In this document: positions 41,312-50,762 of the stretch, one piece after another
Position numbering within the stretch: the stretch's first letter is position 1
How the letters are laid out: the number at the start of each line of letters is the position of its first letter
NCBI GenBank assembly: GCA_947630845.1
Contig: CANRJB010000010.1
Span: 1 to 64,000 of the forward strand
Direction: 5' to 3'
Origin: an uncultured Clostridia bacterium
Lineage (GTDB): Bacteria > Bacillota > Clostridia > Oscillospirales > Ruminococcaceae
Length of the DNA stretch: 64,000 bases
Notes under the pieces: model-generated
The model's database searches: none
What the model was told of the DNA's origin: nothing
Seen by the model: only the letters and a program-made list of their open reading frames with translations
Position numbers and translations under genes: made by a program

Positions 41312-43282
41312 ATGAATCACAGGAGGAAACGTGCAGTTGCTGCTATGACGGCAGCATGTCTTGCTGTCGGACTGACAGGGCTGCTGTCAGCCGGTGCAGA
41401 GGTCACACAGGAGGCGCAGACCATTTATGCGACCGATTTTGAAGATGGCGATGTTTCACAGTTTTCCAAGAGAGGAGACACTGATACATCCGTTATCACA
41501 GCAGCAACGGATGAAGACGCACCAAGCGGTACGGGTGTGATGGTTGTGACAGAACGTTCAAATGGCTGGAACGGACCGCAGTTTTCCGTCAGCGACAACT
41601 GTGAACCCGGCGTGAAATATACCGCTTCCGTCTGGGTCAAGACCGCATGGTATAATACCTGTATGCTCAGCATGCAGTACACAGATGCTGCCGGAGAAGC
41701 ACACTACAGCAATCTTGCCACGGTTGTCAGCGATGGTGGATGGGTGCAGATCCCGGAAACAGGTTTCAGTTTCAGCGAAGATATGCAGGATGTCTATATC
41801 TACGTGGAGTGCAGTGACAGCGTTGACCTCTATGTGGATGATTTTTCCCTGAAAACGGCACCAGTCTATGCGATCGAGGACGATATTCCGGGCTTGAAGG
41901 ATGTGTTTGCCGACGATTTCAAGATCGGAGGCGCAGTGACAGCAAACGAACTTGCTCCCACCTCTACAAAAGAACTGATTTTGAAACACTACAACAGCAT
42001 CACCCTCGGCAATGAACTGAAACCGGAGAATATGCTCGATCAGGCTGCATGTCAGCAGCTTGCCGCTGACGGCGACAACACACAGGTCGCTGTCTCCCTC
42101 AAGGGAGAGGCACGCTCCATCCTGAATTTCTGCCGGGACAATGAGATTCCGGTGCGTGGGCATGTCCTTGTATGGCACTCCCAGACTCCCGGCTGGTTCT
42201 TTAAGGAGGACTATACCAAAGAGGGTGAATGGGTCGATAAGGAGACGATGCTTGCCCGGATGGAAAATTACATCAAGGGTGTCATGGAAGCGATCGCAGC
42301 AGACTATTCCGATGTGGAATTTTACGCATGGGACGTAGTGAACGAAGCATGGCTTGACGACGGCTCTCCCCGTAAGGGCGGCATGTATGATGACGACCCG
42401 AACACATCCGGCTGGACACAGGTATTCGGCGACAACTCCTTCATCCCGTATGCCTTCGAGTATGCACGAAAGTATGCGCCGGAGGGATGCAAGCTCTACT
42501 ATAACGACTTCAACGAATATATGCCCGGCAAGGTAAGTGCTATCGTAGACATGGCAACAGAGCTGAAGGAAAAGGGACTGATCGACGGTATCGGCATGCA
42601 GTCACACCTTGATGTCAGAACCGGTTCCGATGCATTCCCGTCAGTAAGTGTCTACAACAGCGCAATGGATAAGTATGCAGCACTTGGTCTGGACATTCAG
42701 GTCACAGAACTTGATGCAACCGTCCAGAAAGATTCCGGAGATCAGTATTTTGAAGCACAGAAGGAATACTACAAGGGGATCATGGAATCCATTCTTGCCC
42801 ATAAGGAAAGTGTTTCGGCAGTGGTATTCTGGGGAACAACAGATGATATGAGCTGGCGGACAACACAGTCTCCGCTGCTGTTCAATGCCGATTATACAGC
42901 AAAACCGGCATACTATGGTGTCATTGAAGCCGCAGGCAACGTCGTACCTTCTGAATCCCCGGAGGAAACGACGGAAGAACTGACGGAGGCAACCGAAGAA
43001 CCGACAGAGACAACCGAAGAGCTGACGGAAGCAACCGAAGCAACGGAAGAACCGTCGGAAACGGCTGGCGATATCCTGTACGGTGATGTGGACGGGAATG
43101 GTTCTGTACAGATGGTAGACATGATACTGCTGAACAAGTATCTGATGATCGGTGCGGAAGTAACGGAGCAGGGACTGCGCAATGCTGATGTCAACCTCGA
43201 TGGTGAGGTACAGCAAGATGATGGTCTGAACATACTGCGCTATGTCATTGACCTGATCACACTCCCGTACACACAGTCCTGA
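41312..43282 (+). CDS. GH10 endo-1,4-beta-xylanase with CBM and dockerin
   Basis: A secreted xylan-degrading enzyme of 656 residues from the ATG at 41312 (AGGAGG upstream). Order: signal peptide (1-28), a beta-sandwich carbohydrate-binding module of CBM22/CBM4-9 type (about 30-185), GH10 barrel (about 195-535) with HVLVWHSQTPGWFF, acid/base Glu345 in WDVVNEAW and nucleophile Glu466 in QVTELDA, a Thr/Glu linker (TEEPTETTEELTEATE), and a C-terminal dockerin with two calcium loops (GDVDGNGSVQMVDMILLNKY and ADVNLDGEVQQDDGLNILRY). The dockerin implies attachment to a cohesin scaffold encoded elsewhere. It stands alone with its own promoter and terminator. Confidence 0.96.
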   Translation: MNHRRKRAVAAMTAACLAVGLTGLLSAGAEVTQEAQTIYATDFEDGDVSQFSKRGDTDTSVITAATDEDAPSGTGVMVVTERSNGWNGPQFSVSDNCEPGVKYTASVWVKTAWYNTCMLSMQYTDAAGEAHYSNLATVVSDGGWVQIPETGFSFSEDMQDVYIYVECSDSVDLYVDDFSLKTAPVYAIEDDIPGLKDVFADDFKIGGAVTANELAPTSTKELILKHYNSITLGNELKPENMLDQAACQQLAADGDNTQVAVSLKGEARSILNFCRDNEIPVRGHVLVWHSQTPGWFFKEDYTKEGEWVDKETMLARMENYIKGVMEAIAADYSDVEFYAWDVVNEAWLDDGSPRKGGMYDDDPNTSGWTQVFGDNSFIPYAFEYARKYAPEGCKLYYNDFNEYMPGKVSAIVDMATELKEKGLIDGIGMQSHLDVRTGSDAFPSVSVYNSAMDKYAALGLDIQVTELDATVQKDSGDQYFEAQKEYYKGIMESILAHKESVSAVVFWGTTDDMSWRTTQSPLLFNADYTAKPAYYGVIEAAGNVVPSESPEETTEELTEATEEPTETTEELTEATEATEEPSETAGDILYGDVDGNGSVQMVDMILLNKYLMIGAEVTEQGLRNADVNLDGEVQQDDGLNILRYVIDLITLPYTQS

Positions 43283-43318
43283 CCTGCTGCGGCACAGAAG
43301 TGTGCAAAGTAAAATCTC

Positions 43319-43360
43319 TCCGCCTGATGCAGTGCAATGCTGCATCAGGCGGAATTTTGT
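43319..43360 (+). terminator. Intrinsic terminator of the xylanase gene
   Basis: Long stem TCCGCCTGATGCA/TGCATCAGGCGGA followed by ATTTTGT. Confidence 0.85.
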
Positions 43361-43447
43361 AAGCAGGAATTTTTCGTCTGATACACTTTGCTTTCTGAAA
43401 TGACAGCACGCCAAAAACTGATTTCTGTAAAACGGTCGTGCAGACTC

Positions 43448-43476
43448 TTGACAAGCACGTAAAAAAAAGGTATAAT
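43448..43476 (+). promoter_or_regulatory. Consensus sigma-A promoter of pckG
   Basis: TTGACA, 17 bases with an A8 run, TATAAT; 84 bases upstream of the ATG. Confidence 0.9.
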
Positions 43477-43560
43477 AATAAAAGACAGTGTGCTGAGCAT
43501 GTGCTTGGTACTCTCTCTGACTGAACCGGTATCTGCCGGAATTTCAAGGAGGTAATTACG

Positions 43561-45387
43561 ATGGCATTAGAAGGCGCTTTGACAAGCAATCAGAAGGTTC
43601 TCGACTGGGTGCAGGAAATGGTTGACCTGTGCAAGCCGGACAAGGTGGTCTGGATCGACGGCTCTCAGGAACAGCTTGATGCCCTGACAAAGGAGGTCAC
43701 ATCCCTTCCGGACGGTGATCCGAATAAGATGTTCTATCTGAATCAGGAGAAACTCCCGGGCTGCCTGTATCACAGAACCGCTGTGAATGACGTTGCCCGT
43801 GTGGAAGACAGGACTTTCATCTGTACCAGAACCAAAGAAGATGCAGGTCCGACCAATAACTGGATGGATCCCAAGGAGATGTATGCAAAGCTGACTCCCA
43901 TGTATGACGGTGTCATGAAGGGGCAGACGATGTATGTGATCCCGTATTCTATGGGACCTGTGACTTCCCCGATCTCTAAGGTCGGCGTGGAGCTGACGGA
44001 TTCGATCTACGTCGTTCTGAACATGAACATCATGACGAGAATGGGCAAGGCAGCTTTCGATAAGCTCGGTGATTCCAATGACTTTGTAAGAGGTCTGCAC
44101 TCCAAGGCACAGGTCGATCCTGAAAACCGCTACATCGTGCAGTTCCCGGAGGACAACACCATCTGGTCGATCAATTCCGCTTACGGCGGCAATGTCATCC
44201 TCTCCAAGAAGTGCTTCGCTCTGCGTATCGCATCTTTCCAAGGTAAGAACGAGGGCTGGATGGCTGAACATATGCTCATCCTCGGCGTTCAGAAGCCGGA
44301 CGGTGAGACAAAGTATGTCTGCGCTGCTTTCCCGTCTGCATGCGGCAAGACCAACCTTGCTATGCTGATCCCGCCGGAAGGCTACCGCAAGAATGGCTAC
44401 AAGGTATTCACTGTCGGTGACGACATCGCATGGCTCAAGCCCGGTGCGGACGGCAGACTCTATGCCATCAACCCGGAGAACGGCTTCTTCGGCGTTGCTC
44501 CCGGCACAAATGAAAAGTCCAACCCGAATGCACTTGCATCTACTATGAAAAATGCCATCTTCACCAATGTTGCACTCAACAATGACGACAACACTGTATG
44601 GTGGGAGAAGCTCTCCAAAGAGCCGCCGGTCAATGCAACTGAGTGGAAGGGCGCAAAGGTCAACGGCAAGGAGTACACCGCTGCCGGCAATACCCTTGCT
44701 CATCCGAACTCCAGATTTACTGCACCTGCAAAGAACTGCCCGTGCCTGTCTCCGGAATTTGACAATCCGCAGGGTGTGCCGATCTCTGCTATCGTATTCG
44801 GCGGCAGACGTGCATCCACCACACCGCTCGTATACCAGAGCTTTGACTGGACACATGGTACATATGTAGGTTCTGCGGTATCCTCTGAAACCACCGCAGC
44901 AGCAGCCGGAGCTGTCGGTGTACTGCGTCATGACCCGATGGCAATGAAGCCGTTCATCGGTTACAATGTCGGTGACTACTGGGCACACTGGCTTGAAATG
45001 GGTGAGGTTCTCGGCGATAAAGCACCGAAGATCTTTAATGTCAACTGGTTCAAGCAGGATGAGAACGGTAACTTCATCTGGCCGGGCTTTGGCGACAACA
45101 TGCGTGTACTTGACTGGATCATCAAGAGATGTGAAGGCACAGTGGATGCCGATGAGACTGCCATCGGTTATCTGCCGAAGAAGAACGACATCAATGTGGA
45201 AGGCATCGAGGATGAAGTCACACCTGAGATCATGGATAAGCTCCTGAATGTGGACAGCGACCTCTGGAAGAAGGAGATCGCAGAGATGCGCCGTTACTAT
45301 AAGGAGGACATCGCCGACAAGGGCGGTCGTATCCCGCAGGCACTCTGGGATCAGCTCGACAAGATCGAAGCTCGTCTCAACGGCTGA
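43561..45387 (+). CDS. pckG: Phosphoenolpyruvate carboxykinase (GTP)
   Basis: It interconverts oxaloacetate and PEP with GTP/GDP; in gut fermenters it often fixes CO2 towards succinate or feeds anaplerosis. The 608-residue protein is the GTP family: VIPYSMGP, the nucleotide loop with catalytic Cys in FPSACGKTNLAML, and the metal Asp segment TVGDDIAWLKPG. AAGGAGG lies seven bases before the ATG. Monocistronic with a strong promoter and terminator, so high expression is likely. Confidence 0.97.
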   Translation: MALEGALTSNQKVLDWVQEMVDLCKPDKVVWIDGSQEQLDALTKEVTSLPDGDPNKMFYLNQEKLPGCLYHRTAVNDVARVEDRTFICTRTKEDAGPTNNWMDPKEMYAKLTPMYDGVMKGQTMYVIPYSMGPVTSPISKVGVELTDSIYVVLNMNIMTRMGKAAFDKLGDSNDFVRGLHSKAQVDPENRYIVQFPEDNTIWSINSAYGGNVILSKKCFALRIASFQGKNEGWMAEHMLILGVQKPDGETKYVCAAFPSACGKTNLAMLIPPEGYRKNGYKVFTVGDDIAWLKPGADGRLYAINPENGFFGVAPGTNEKSNPNALASTMKNAIFTNVALNNDDNTVWWEKLSKEPPVNATEWKGAKVNGKEYTAAGNTLAHPNSRFTAPAKNCPCLSPEFDNPQGVPISAIVFGGRRASTTPLVYQSFDWTHGTYVGSAVSSETTAAAAGAVGVLRHDPMAMKPFIGYNVGDYWAHWLEMGEVLGDKAPKIFNVNWFKQDENGNFIWPGFGDNMRVLDWIIKRCEGTVDADETAIGYLPKKNDINVEGIEDEVTPEIMDKLLNVDSDLWKKEIAEMRRYYKEDIADKGGRIPQALWDQLDKIEARLNG

Positions 45388-45410
45388 GACAGTCTACAGC
45401 AGAATACTTT

Positions 45411-45440
45411 GCCCCCTGTATGATGCAGGGGGCTTTGTTT
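45411..45440 (+). terminator. Intrinsic terminator of pckG
   Basis: GCCCCCTG/CAGGGGGC stem followed by TTTGTTT; it overlaps the 3' end of the small ORF on the other strand. Confidence 0.85.
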
Positions 45441-45537
45441 ATTTCGGGATATAAATTCTGACGTTTTCTTCTTCCGCAGATGTCTGGTCGTAGTGGGACG
45501 GATGCGGCTCGTAGATCCTGACCGGTGGTTCTGCCAT
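45439..45537 (-). CDS. Small 32-residue protein, unknown function
   Basis: Too short for the ORF track. From the ATG at 45537, with AAGGAGG nine bases upstream, it encodes MAEPPVRIYEPHPSHYDQ followed by TSAEEENVRIYIPK. The sequence starts and ends with a VRIYxP element (VRIYEP, VRIYIP), an internal repeat. No signal or membrane part. It starts 13 bases after the stop of the helical 150-residue gene on the same strand, so the two form a small operon. I do not recognise it; the strong ribosome site and spacing support translation. Confidence 0.6.
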   Translation of the reverse strand: MAEPPVRIYEPHPSHYDQTSAEEENVRIYIPK

Positions 45538-45550
45538 GCTGCACACCTCC

Positions 45551-46003
45551 TTACAGATACGGCGTGAGACGGTCGAGATAGGCTTTCTCGTGTTCCAGTA
45601 TCTTCTCCCCCTGCGCATGAAGCTCGTCGGGGATATTGGGGTTATGGTTCAGCAGTTGATGGAGCTGCACCATGCCCATATTTGTACCCTCTACCATGAG
45701 CTTTGCGGCAGTCTCACGGGTCATACCGGCTTTTGCCTTCATGCGGATGAGCATATTGCTGCACTTGCGTGCCATCCTGCCGCTTTCCATCGGCTCAAGC
45801 CAGATCTCAGCCATCTGCTGTGTGATGTCACGTTTCTGATCTTCGTAATACGCACGCTGCGTAAACAGCTCCCGGCGAAGCTTCATGTCGTCCACCTCCG
45901 GCAGCAAGGTGCTGATGCTGTCTGCACCCACGGCAGCATTTTTATAGAATCCGCTCAGCACATTGGCGACCGGATTCGGCGTGGTATGGTCAATTGTTTC
46001 CAT
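45551..46003 (-). CDS. Small all-helical (ferritin-like) protein, unknown function
   Basis: Not firmly recognised. From the ATG at 46003 (GGAG seven bases upstream; the ATG at 46009 is too close) the protein has 150 residues, predicted as four or five helices with Glu, His and Met at regular places (LRRELFTQRAYYEDQKRDITQQ, MVQLHQLLNHNPNIP, GEKILEHEKAYLDRL). That pattern suggests a ferritin-like or coat-protein helical bundle. No signal peptide. It is co-directional with the 32-residue ORF. Function open. Confidence 0.55.
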   Translation of the reverse strand: METIDHTTPNPVANVLSGFYKNAAVGADSISTLLPEVDDMKLRRELFTQRAYYEDQKRDITQQMAEIWLEPMESGRMARKCSNMLIRMKAKAGMTRETAAKLMVEGTNMGMVQLHQLLNHNPNIPDELHAQGEKILEHEKAYLDRLTPYL

Positions 46004-46164
46004 TCTCATTCTCCTTTCCTGTTTCTTGCTCTTATTATGTGACAACTGATGGAGTTTATACGTCTGCATTACAAACGCAATGCATGCGTTTTGATGAATC
46101 TATACAAAAAGAGAAAAATCAAGAATGAAATTTATGTCATTATGACAATTTCTGAACAAACCTC

Positions 46165-46193
46165 TTGACAAATGCCGCATAATGATGTATGAT
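46165..46193 (+). promoter_or_regulatory. Sigma-A promoter of glnN
   Basis: TTGACA, 17 bases, TATGAT; transcription should start near 46200, giving a leader of about 105 bases. Confidence 0.8.
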
Positions 46194-46211
46194 AAGATTG
46201 TAATCAAAAGA

Positions 46212-46273
46212 GGAACAATGGCGTTCCGGAGTGTACAGTTGAGATTGTGTACTCCGGAGCGTCATTTTTGTTT
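46212..46273 (+). promoter_or_regulatory. Attenuator-like leader of glnN
   Basis: A 13-18 bp stem (GGCGTTCCGGAGT/ACTCCGGAGCGTC) followed by ATTTTTGTTT forms an intrinsic terminator inside the leader, before the glnN ribosome site. A smaller upstream hairpin GGAAC-AATGGC-GTTCC uses bases 46220-46227 of the terminator's left arm, so the two cannot form together. Its six-base loop has A at position 1 and G at 4, as in ANTAR-protein targets. Termination control is inferred. Confidence 0.7.
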
Positions 46274-46304
46274 CCGTTCTTAACTTTAAGAGGAGGAATT
46301 TACG

Positions 46305-48392
46305 ATGGCTAACGAAACTGTGGCAGAATATTTTGGCTGTAATGTGTTCAATGACGTGGTGATGCGGGAACGCTTGCCCAAATATGTGTACAAGGCAGTG
46401 CTGCGTACCAAGCAGCTCGGTACTGCGCTCGACCCGGATGTGGCTGATGTTGTGGCAAATGCCATGAAGGACTGGGCAGTAGAGCGTGGTGCAACGCATT
46501 TCACACACTGGTTTCAGCCAATGACCGGTGTCACTGCGGAAAAGCATGATGCCTTCATTTCCCCTGCACCGCATGGAAGAGTGCTGCTCGAATTCTCTGG
46601 TAAGGAGCTTGTCAAGGGTGAACCGGATGCCTCCTCATTCCCGTCGGGCGGTCTGCGTGCGACATTTGAGGCAAGAGGCTATACCGCATGGGATCCGACC
46701 TCTGATGCCTTCATCAAAGACGATTCCCTGTACATCCCGACTGCATTCTGCTCCTACACCGGTGAAGTACTGGATAAGAAAACACCGCTGCTGCGTTCTA
46801 TGGAAGCTGTCAGCACACAGGCACTGCGTATCCTGCGGCTGTTCGGAAACACCACTGCGACCCGTGTCATGACAACTGTCGGACCGGAGCAGGAATATTT
46901 TCTGGTAGATAAGAAATATTATGACCAGCGTGAGGATCTGATCATCACCGGACGTACCCTGTTCGGCGCAAAGCCGCCAAAGGGACAGGAGCTTGAAGAC
47001 CATTACTTCGGCAACATCAAGCAGAGAGTGTCCGATTTTATGAAAGACCTCGATAAGGAGCTGTGGAAACTTGGTATCTATGCAAAAACCAAGCACAATG
47101 AAGTTGCGCCTTCCCAGCATGAGCTTGCACCGGTATTCACCACCTCCAATATCGCAGCAGATCACAACCAGCTCACAATGGAGCTGATGAAGAAAACAGC
47201 ACTCAAACATGGGCTGGTCTGCCTGCTGCATGAAAAGCCGTTTGCAGGCATCAATGGTTCCGGTAAGCACAACAACTGGTCGATCTCTTCCAACGACGGA
47301 CAGAATCTGCTTGACCCGGGTGCAACACCGCTCGACAACATGCAGTTCCTGACGTTCCTGTGCGCTATTATCAAGGGTGTGCATGAGTATGCGCCGCTGC
47401 TGAGACTGAGTGCGGCATCTGCCGGAAATGACCACCGTCTTGGTGCGAATGAAGCACCGCCTGCTGTTGTTTCGATGTTCATCGGAAGTGAGCTGGAAGA
47501 AGTCATTGAAGCACTGGAAAAGGGCAAGAAGTATGTTTCCTCCACTGCGGAATTTGACATCGGCGTGGATGCGCTTCCGAATTTCAAGAAAGACACGACC
47601 GACCGCAACAGAACTTCTCCGTTCGCCTTCACCGGCAACAAGTTTGAATTCCGTATGCTGGGTTCTGCGGATTCGATTTCCTGCACCAATATCATCCTGA
47701 ACACGATTGTTGCTGAGGAGCTGAGTCAGTTTGCAGATGAGCTGGAGAAGGCAGATGATTTCAATGCTGCACTGAAGTCCCTGCTCGTCCGTACCATCAA
47801 GGAGCATAAGCAGATCATCTTTAATGGCAACGGCTATTCTGATGAGTGGCTCGAAGAAGCAAAGCGCAGAGGTCTGCCGAATCTGGTTTCCACTGTGGAT
47901 GCTGTTCCGGAGTACACAAAGCCGGAATATGTCTCCATGTTCGAGAAATTCAAGGTCTACACCAAAGTGGAGATCGAGTCCAGAACTGAGATCCTGCTCG
48001 AAAACTATGGCAAGGTCATCACGATCGAGGCTCTGACCATGCTCGATATGGCTAAGAAACAGTTTATCCCTGCTGCCGTCAAGGTATCCAAGAGCATCTG
48101 CGATGCAGCACTTGCAAAGAAGGAGCTGGGCGTTGACAATGCGTTCGATGTCAGCTATGCATCTCGTGTATCTGCACTGACTTCCGGCATTTCCGAAGCG
48201 GTCAATGCACTGGAGGAGAAGGTCATTGCATCACAGGGGATTGAGGATGTGGAAGCAAAGGCGAAGTTCTGCCGCAGCGATGTATTCGTGGCAATGCAGA
48301 GTCTGCGTGTGCTGGTCGATGAGCTGGAGACGATCGTCTCCTCTGAGGATTGGCCTGTACCTTCCTACACCGATCTTCTCTTTACCGTATAA
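46305..48392 (+). CDS. glnN: Type III glutamine synthetase
   Basis: GSIII makes glutamine from glutamate, ammonia and ATP, the main ammonium entry step in many anaerobes. The 695-residue length and the motifs [45 protein letters not shown] and [10 protein letters not shown] identify the GlnN family, not the 440-residue GSI. AGGAGG precedes the ATG. The leader carries an attenuator-like structure, and the gene is monocistronic with a weak terminator. Confidence 0.97.
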   Translation: MANETVAEYFGCNVFNDVVMRERLPKYVYKAVLRTKQLGTALDPDVADVVANAMKDWAVERGATHFTHWFQPMTGVTAEKHDAFISPAPHGRVLLEFSGKELVKGEPDASSFPSGGLRATFEARGYTAWDPTSDAFIKDDSLYIPTAFCSYTGEVLDKKTPLLRSMEAVSTQALRILRLFGNTTATRVMTTVGPEQEYFLVDKKYYDQREDLIITGRTLFGAKPPKGQELEDHYFGNIKQRVSDFMKDLDKELWKLGIYAKTKHNEVAPSQHELAPVFTTSNIAADHNQLTMELMKKTALKHGLVCLLHEKPFAGINGSGKHNNWSISSNDGQNLLDPGATPLDNMQFLTFLCAIIKGVHEYAPLLRLSAASAGNDHRLGANEAPPAVVSMFIGSELEEVIEALEKGKKYVSSTAEFDIGVDALPNFKKDTTDRNRTSPFAFTGNKFEFRMLGSADSISCTNIILNTIVAEELSQFADELEKADDFNAALKSLLVRTIKEHKQIIFNGNGYSDEWLEEAKRRGLPNLVSTVDAVPEYTKPEYVSMFEKFKVYTKVEIESRTEILLENYGKVITIEALTMLDMAKKQFIPAAVKVSKSICDAALAKKELGVDNAFDVSYASRVSALTSGISEAVNALEEKVIASQGIEDVEAKAKFCRSDVFVAMQSLRVLVDELETIVSSEDWPVPSYTDLLFTV

Positions 48393-48403
48393 AGACCTGT
48401 TGC

Positions 48404-48431
48404 CCTGCCCCATGTGTATGCATGGGGCAGG
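48404..48431 (+). terminator. Terminator of glnN
   Basis: CCTGCCCCATG/CATGGGGCAGG stem with a six-base loop; only a short AT run (ATTTATAC) follows. Confidence 0.7.
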
Positions 48432-48562
48432 ATTTATACACTATAGCGGCTATGTCAGACCGTTAGAGATTCGTATCAAAAAAGTTTTCGTCATGTGGAA
48501 AAATGTATGTTTCATGGTCAATATGCACAAACACCGATTATACTATTTGTGCAGATAGACAA

Positions 48563-48591
48563 TTGCGAAAAGTGAAAAAATCGGATATAAT
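48563..48591 (+). promoter_or_regulatory. Sigma-A promoter of the SPETG-anchored protein gene
   Basis: TTGCGA, 17 bases, TATAAT; about 55 bases before the start. Confidence 0.72.
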
Positions 48592-48645
48592 AATAAATGG
48601 AGAGAATAGAAAAATCCCGATCCATCGTAAACGGAGGAGAAAATC

Positions 48646-49965
48646 ATGAATAAGAGATTTGTAAGAATGGGCAGCATCTGTCTGGCTGCCGCAGCAGCTC
48701 TTGGCTGCGTTGGGATGAGCGTATCCGCAGATGCTGTACAGTCTGTGACTGACAGCAACCGTGATGTCCTGCTTGGCATCAGTGATCCGGATCAGTATCT
48801 GCTTGGCGTTGCTTCCCAGTTTTCTGTTTTTGTACAGAATGATTTCACGGCATACGGCTCTGACTGTGAGGGCAGACTTGCTGCCGGCGGTAACGCCAAT
48901 CTGGGCGATGTGACCCCCAACTATTCGGTCGGCGCAAAGATCGAAGATGGTTTATCCTATGCACAGGTCATTATCGGCGGTGATACTCTGAAAAACTTCC
49001 TGCCGGAGGGCAAATGCTTTGTTGTTGCCGATGGTGCTTCCGTTTCAGACAATATTCTCAGCTATGCAGATGAAGGACAGTGCAGCATCTATGAGGGTGA
49101 GCTGATCGACTTTGATCAGGAATTTGCAAGACTGCGCAGCGTCAGCAAGAAGCTCGCTTCCTATCCGAGCAATACGACTCTTGAAATTGACACTGACTAT
49201 GCAGACGGATGGACGATCACAGGTTCTGACAAGGAACTGAATATTCTTACCCTGACCGATGAGCAGGTCAAGGCATTCAACGATGACTATATCGAATACC
49301 GCATCCAGATTCCGAAGGGTTCCTATCTTGTCATCAATGTTGAGGGCAGCGGCAATATTGATATGCCTGCGAATTCCCTGAATTTCTATGATGAGAACGG
49401 GGAATCCTATACGCCGGATGTAACACAGATCCCTGTACTTTACAATCTGCCGGATGCCACCAGTCTCAAGTATCTCGGCTCGATCAGCGGCAGCACCCTT
49501 GCACCGAATGCGGATGCATCGGGTGACGAGGGCGGTCACATTGCCGGTGCAACGTTTGCAAAGTCCTTTGAGGGCGGTATCGAATTCGGCTACACCTTCT
49601 TCAACCTCAAGGATACAGAATTTACTCCTGTGGAAACAACAACAACACCTGCAACGACAGTTGCACCTTCAGTTGACGGCACGACCACAACCATTGCAAC
49701 GACCGGAGATTCACTGGAAGAAAGCGGTGAGAACACTTCTACCACTGGAGATTCTCTTGAAGATGACGGCACATCCACGTCCACTTCTACGTCTACATCC
49801 ACTTCGACGACAAGCACGGACACATCGTCTACAGAAACTACCACTACAGGTTCTGGCAGCGATGCGGATGGCTCTCCGGAAACCGGCGATCCGATACAGG
49901 GCGGTATCTTTGTGGCAGTCGGCGTATCACTGATGACAATGACATTGCTGCGGAAGAAGAAGTAA
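48646..49965 (+). CDS. Sortase-anchored surface protein with choice-of-anchor A domain
   Basis: The 439-residue protein has a signal peptide (1-28, ending VSADA), a choice-of-anchor A type domain (about 40-330; NDFTAYGSDCEGRLAAGGNANLG and GSTLAPNADA near its end), a Thr/Ser-rich wall linker (runs of STSTSTST), and a C-terminal sorting signal: SPETG, a hydrophobic helix, then RKKK. SPETG is a variant of LPxTG. The domain occurs on exported proteins with several anchor types; its ligand is unknown. No sortase gene is in the window. Confidence 0.88.
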   Translation: MNKRFVRMGSICLAAAAALGCVGMSVSADAVQSVTDSNRDVLLGISDPDQYLLGVASQFSVFVQNDFTAYGSDCEGRLAAGGNANLGDVTPNYSVGAKIEDGLSYAQVIIGGDTLKNFLPEGKCFVVADGASVSDNILSYADEGQCSIYEGELIDFDQEFARLRSVSKKLASYPSNTTLEIDTDYADGWTITGSDKELNILTLTDEQVKAFNDDYIEYRIQIPKGSYLVINVEGSGNIDMPANSLNFYDENGESYTPDVTQIPVLYNLPDATSLKYLGSISGSTLAPNADASGDEGGHIAGATFAKSFEGGIEFGYTFFNLKDTEFTPVETTTTPATTVAPSVDGTTTTIATTGDSLEESGENTSTTGDSLEDDGTSTSTSTSTSTSTTSTDTSSTETTTTGSGSDADGSPETGDPIQGGIFVAVGVSLMTMTLLRKKK

Positions 49966-49987
49966 TAAACGTAAAAAATCATCTGTA

Positions 49988-50020
49988 GGGGGCAGAGTCC
50001 GGGAGGATCCTGCCCCTTTT
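49988..50020 (+). terminator. Terminator of the surface protein gene
   Basis: GGGGCAG.../...CTGCCCC stem followed by TTTT, 23 bases after the stop. Confidence 0.8.
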
Positions 50021-50052
50021 GGATTCAAAACAGCCGATGAAAGGAGACGGAC

Positions 50053-50757
50053 ATGAGCGCATTTGTAGAATTTCAGCATGTAAAGAAGATATACAAAACC
50101 GGAGAACTTGAAATACAGGCACTCCGGGATGTGAATTTTGAGATCGGGAAGGGGGAATTCTGCATCATTGTGGGGGCATCCGGCGCAGGAAAGACGACCA
50201 TCCTGAATATCTTAGGGGGAATGGATACACTTACGGAAGGACAGGTATGGCTGGACGGTGCGGAGATCTCCGCTTACAACAAGCGTCAGCTCACAGCATA
50301 CAGACGGTATGATGTGGGTTTCGTGTTCCAGTTTTACAACCTCGTTGGCAATCTGACGGCAAAGGAGAATGTGGAACTTGCTGCACAGATCTGCAAAGAC
50401 CCCCTCGATGCGGAGGAGATGCTGCGGCAGGTGGGGCTTGGCGAACGGATGAAGAATTTCCCGGCGCAGCTTTCGGGCGGTGAGCAGCAGCGTGTAGCGA
50501 TCGCAAGAGCGCTTGCCAAAAATCCAAAGCTCTTGCTCTGCGACGAACCGACTGGTGCGCTCGATTACCAGACCGGCAAGGCTGTACTCAAACTCTTGCA
50601 GGATACCTGCCGGCAGACAGGAACGACTGTCATCGTCATCACCCACAACTCCGTCCTTGCGGCAATGGCGGACAGGATCATCACTGTCAAGTCCGGCATG
50701 GTCGCAGAAATGCGGAAAAATGACCATATCGTTGATGTGGCAGACATAGAGTGGTGA
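50053..50757 (+). CDS. ABC transporter ATP-binding protein (MacB/LolD type)
   Basis: The ATPase half of a MacB/FtsX-type exporter. The 234 residues have Walker [10 protein letters not shown], signature [15 protein letters not shown], Walker [13 protein letters not shown] and the H-loop ITHNS. AAGGAGAC precedes the ATG. Its stop overlaps the start region of the large permease, so the two are coupled. MacB-type pairs transmit mechanical force rather than move solutes through a channel. Confidence 0.94.
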   Translation: MSAFVEFQHVKKIYKTGELEIQALRDVNFEIGKGEFCIIVGASGAGKTTILNILGGMDTLTEGQVWLDGAEISAYNKRQLTAYRRYDVGFVFQFYNLVGNLTAKENVELAAQICKDPLDAEEMLRQVGLGERMKNFPAQLSGGEQQRVAIARALAKNPKLLLCDEPTGALDYQTGKAVLKLLQDTCRQTGTTVIVITHNSVLAAMADRIITVKSGMVAEMRKNDHIVDVADIEW

Positions 50758-50762
50758 CGGCG

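Noticed and set aside
43567-44988. 473-residue minus-strand ORF opposite pckG
   Set aside because: Shadow of pckG; long antisense ORFs also lie opposite nifJ (60021-61532, 61797-63164), glnN (46635-47807), pilB (7498-8709) and the lysozyme (3357-4421), all without start signals or domains.
45551-46003. Firm assignment as ferritin or spore coat protein
   Set aside because: The helical pattern is suggestive, but a clear ExxH di-iron pair or coat-family signature could not be placed, so it is left as unknown.
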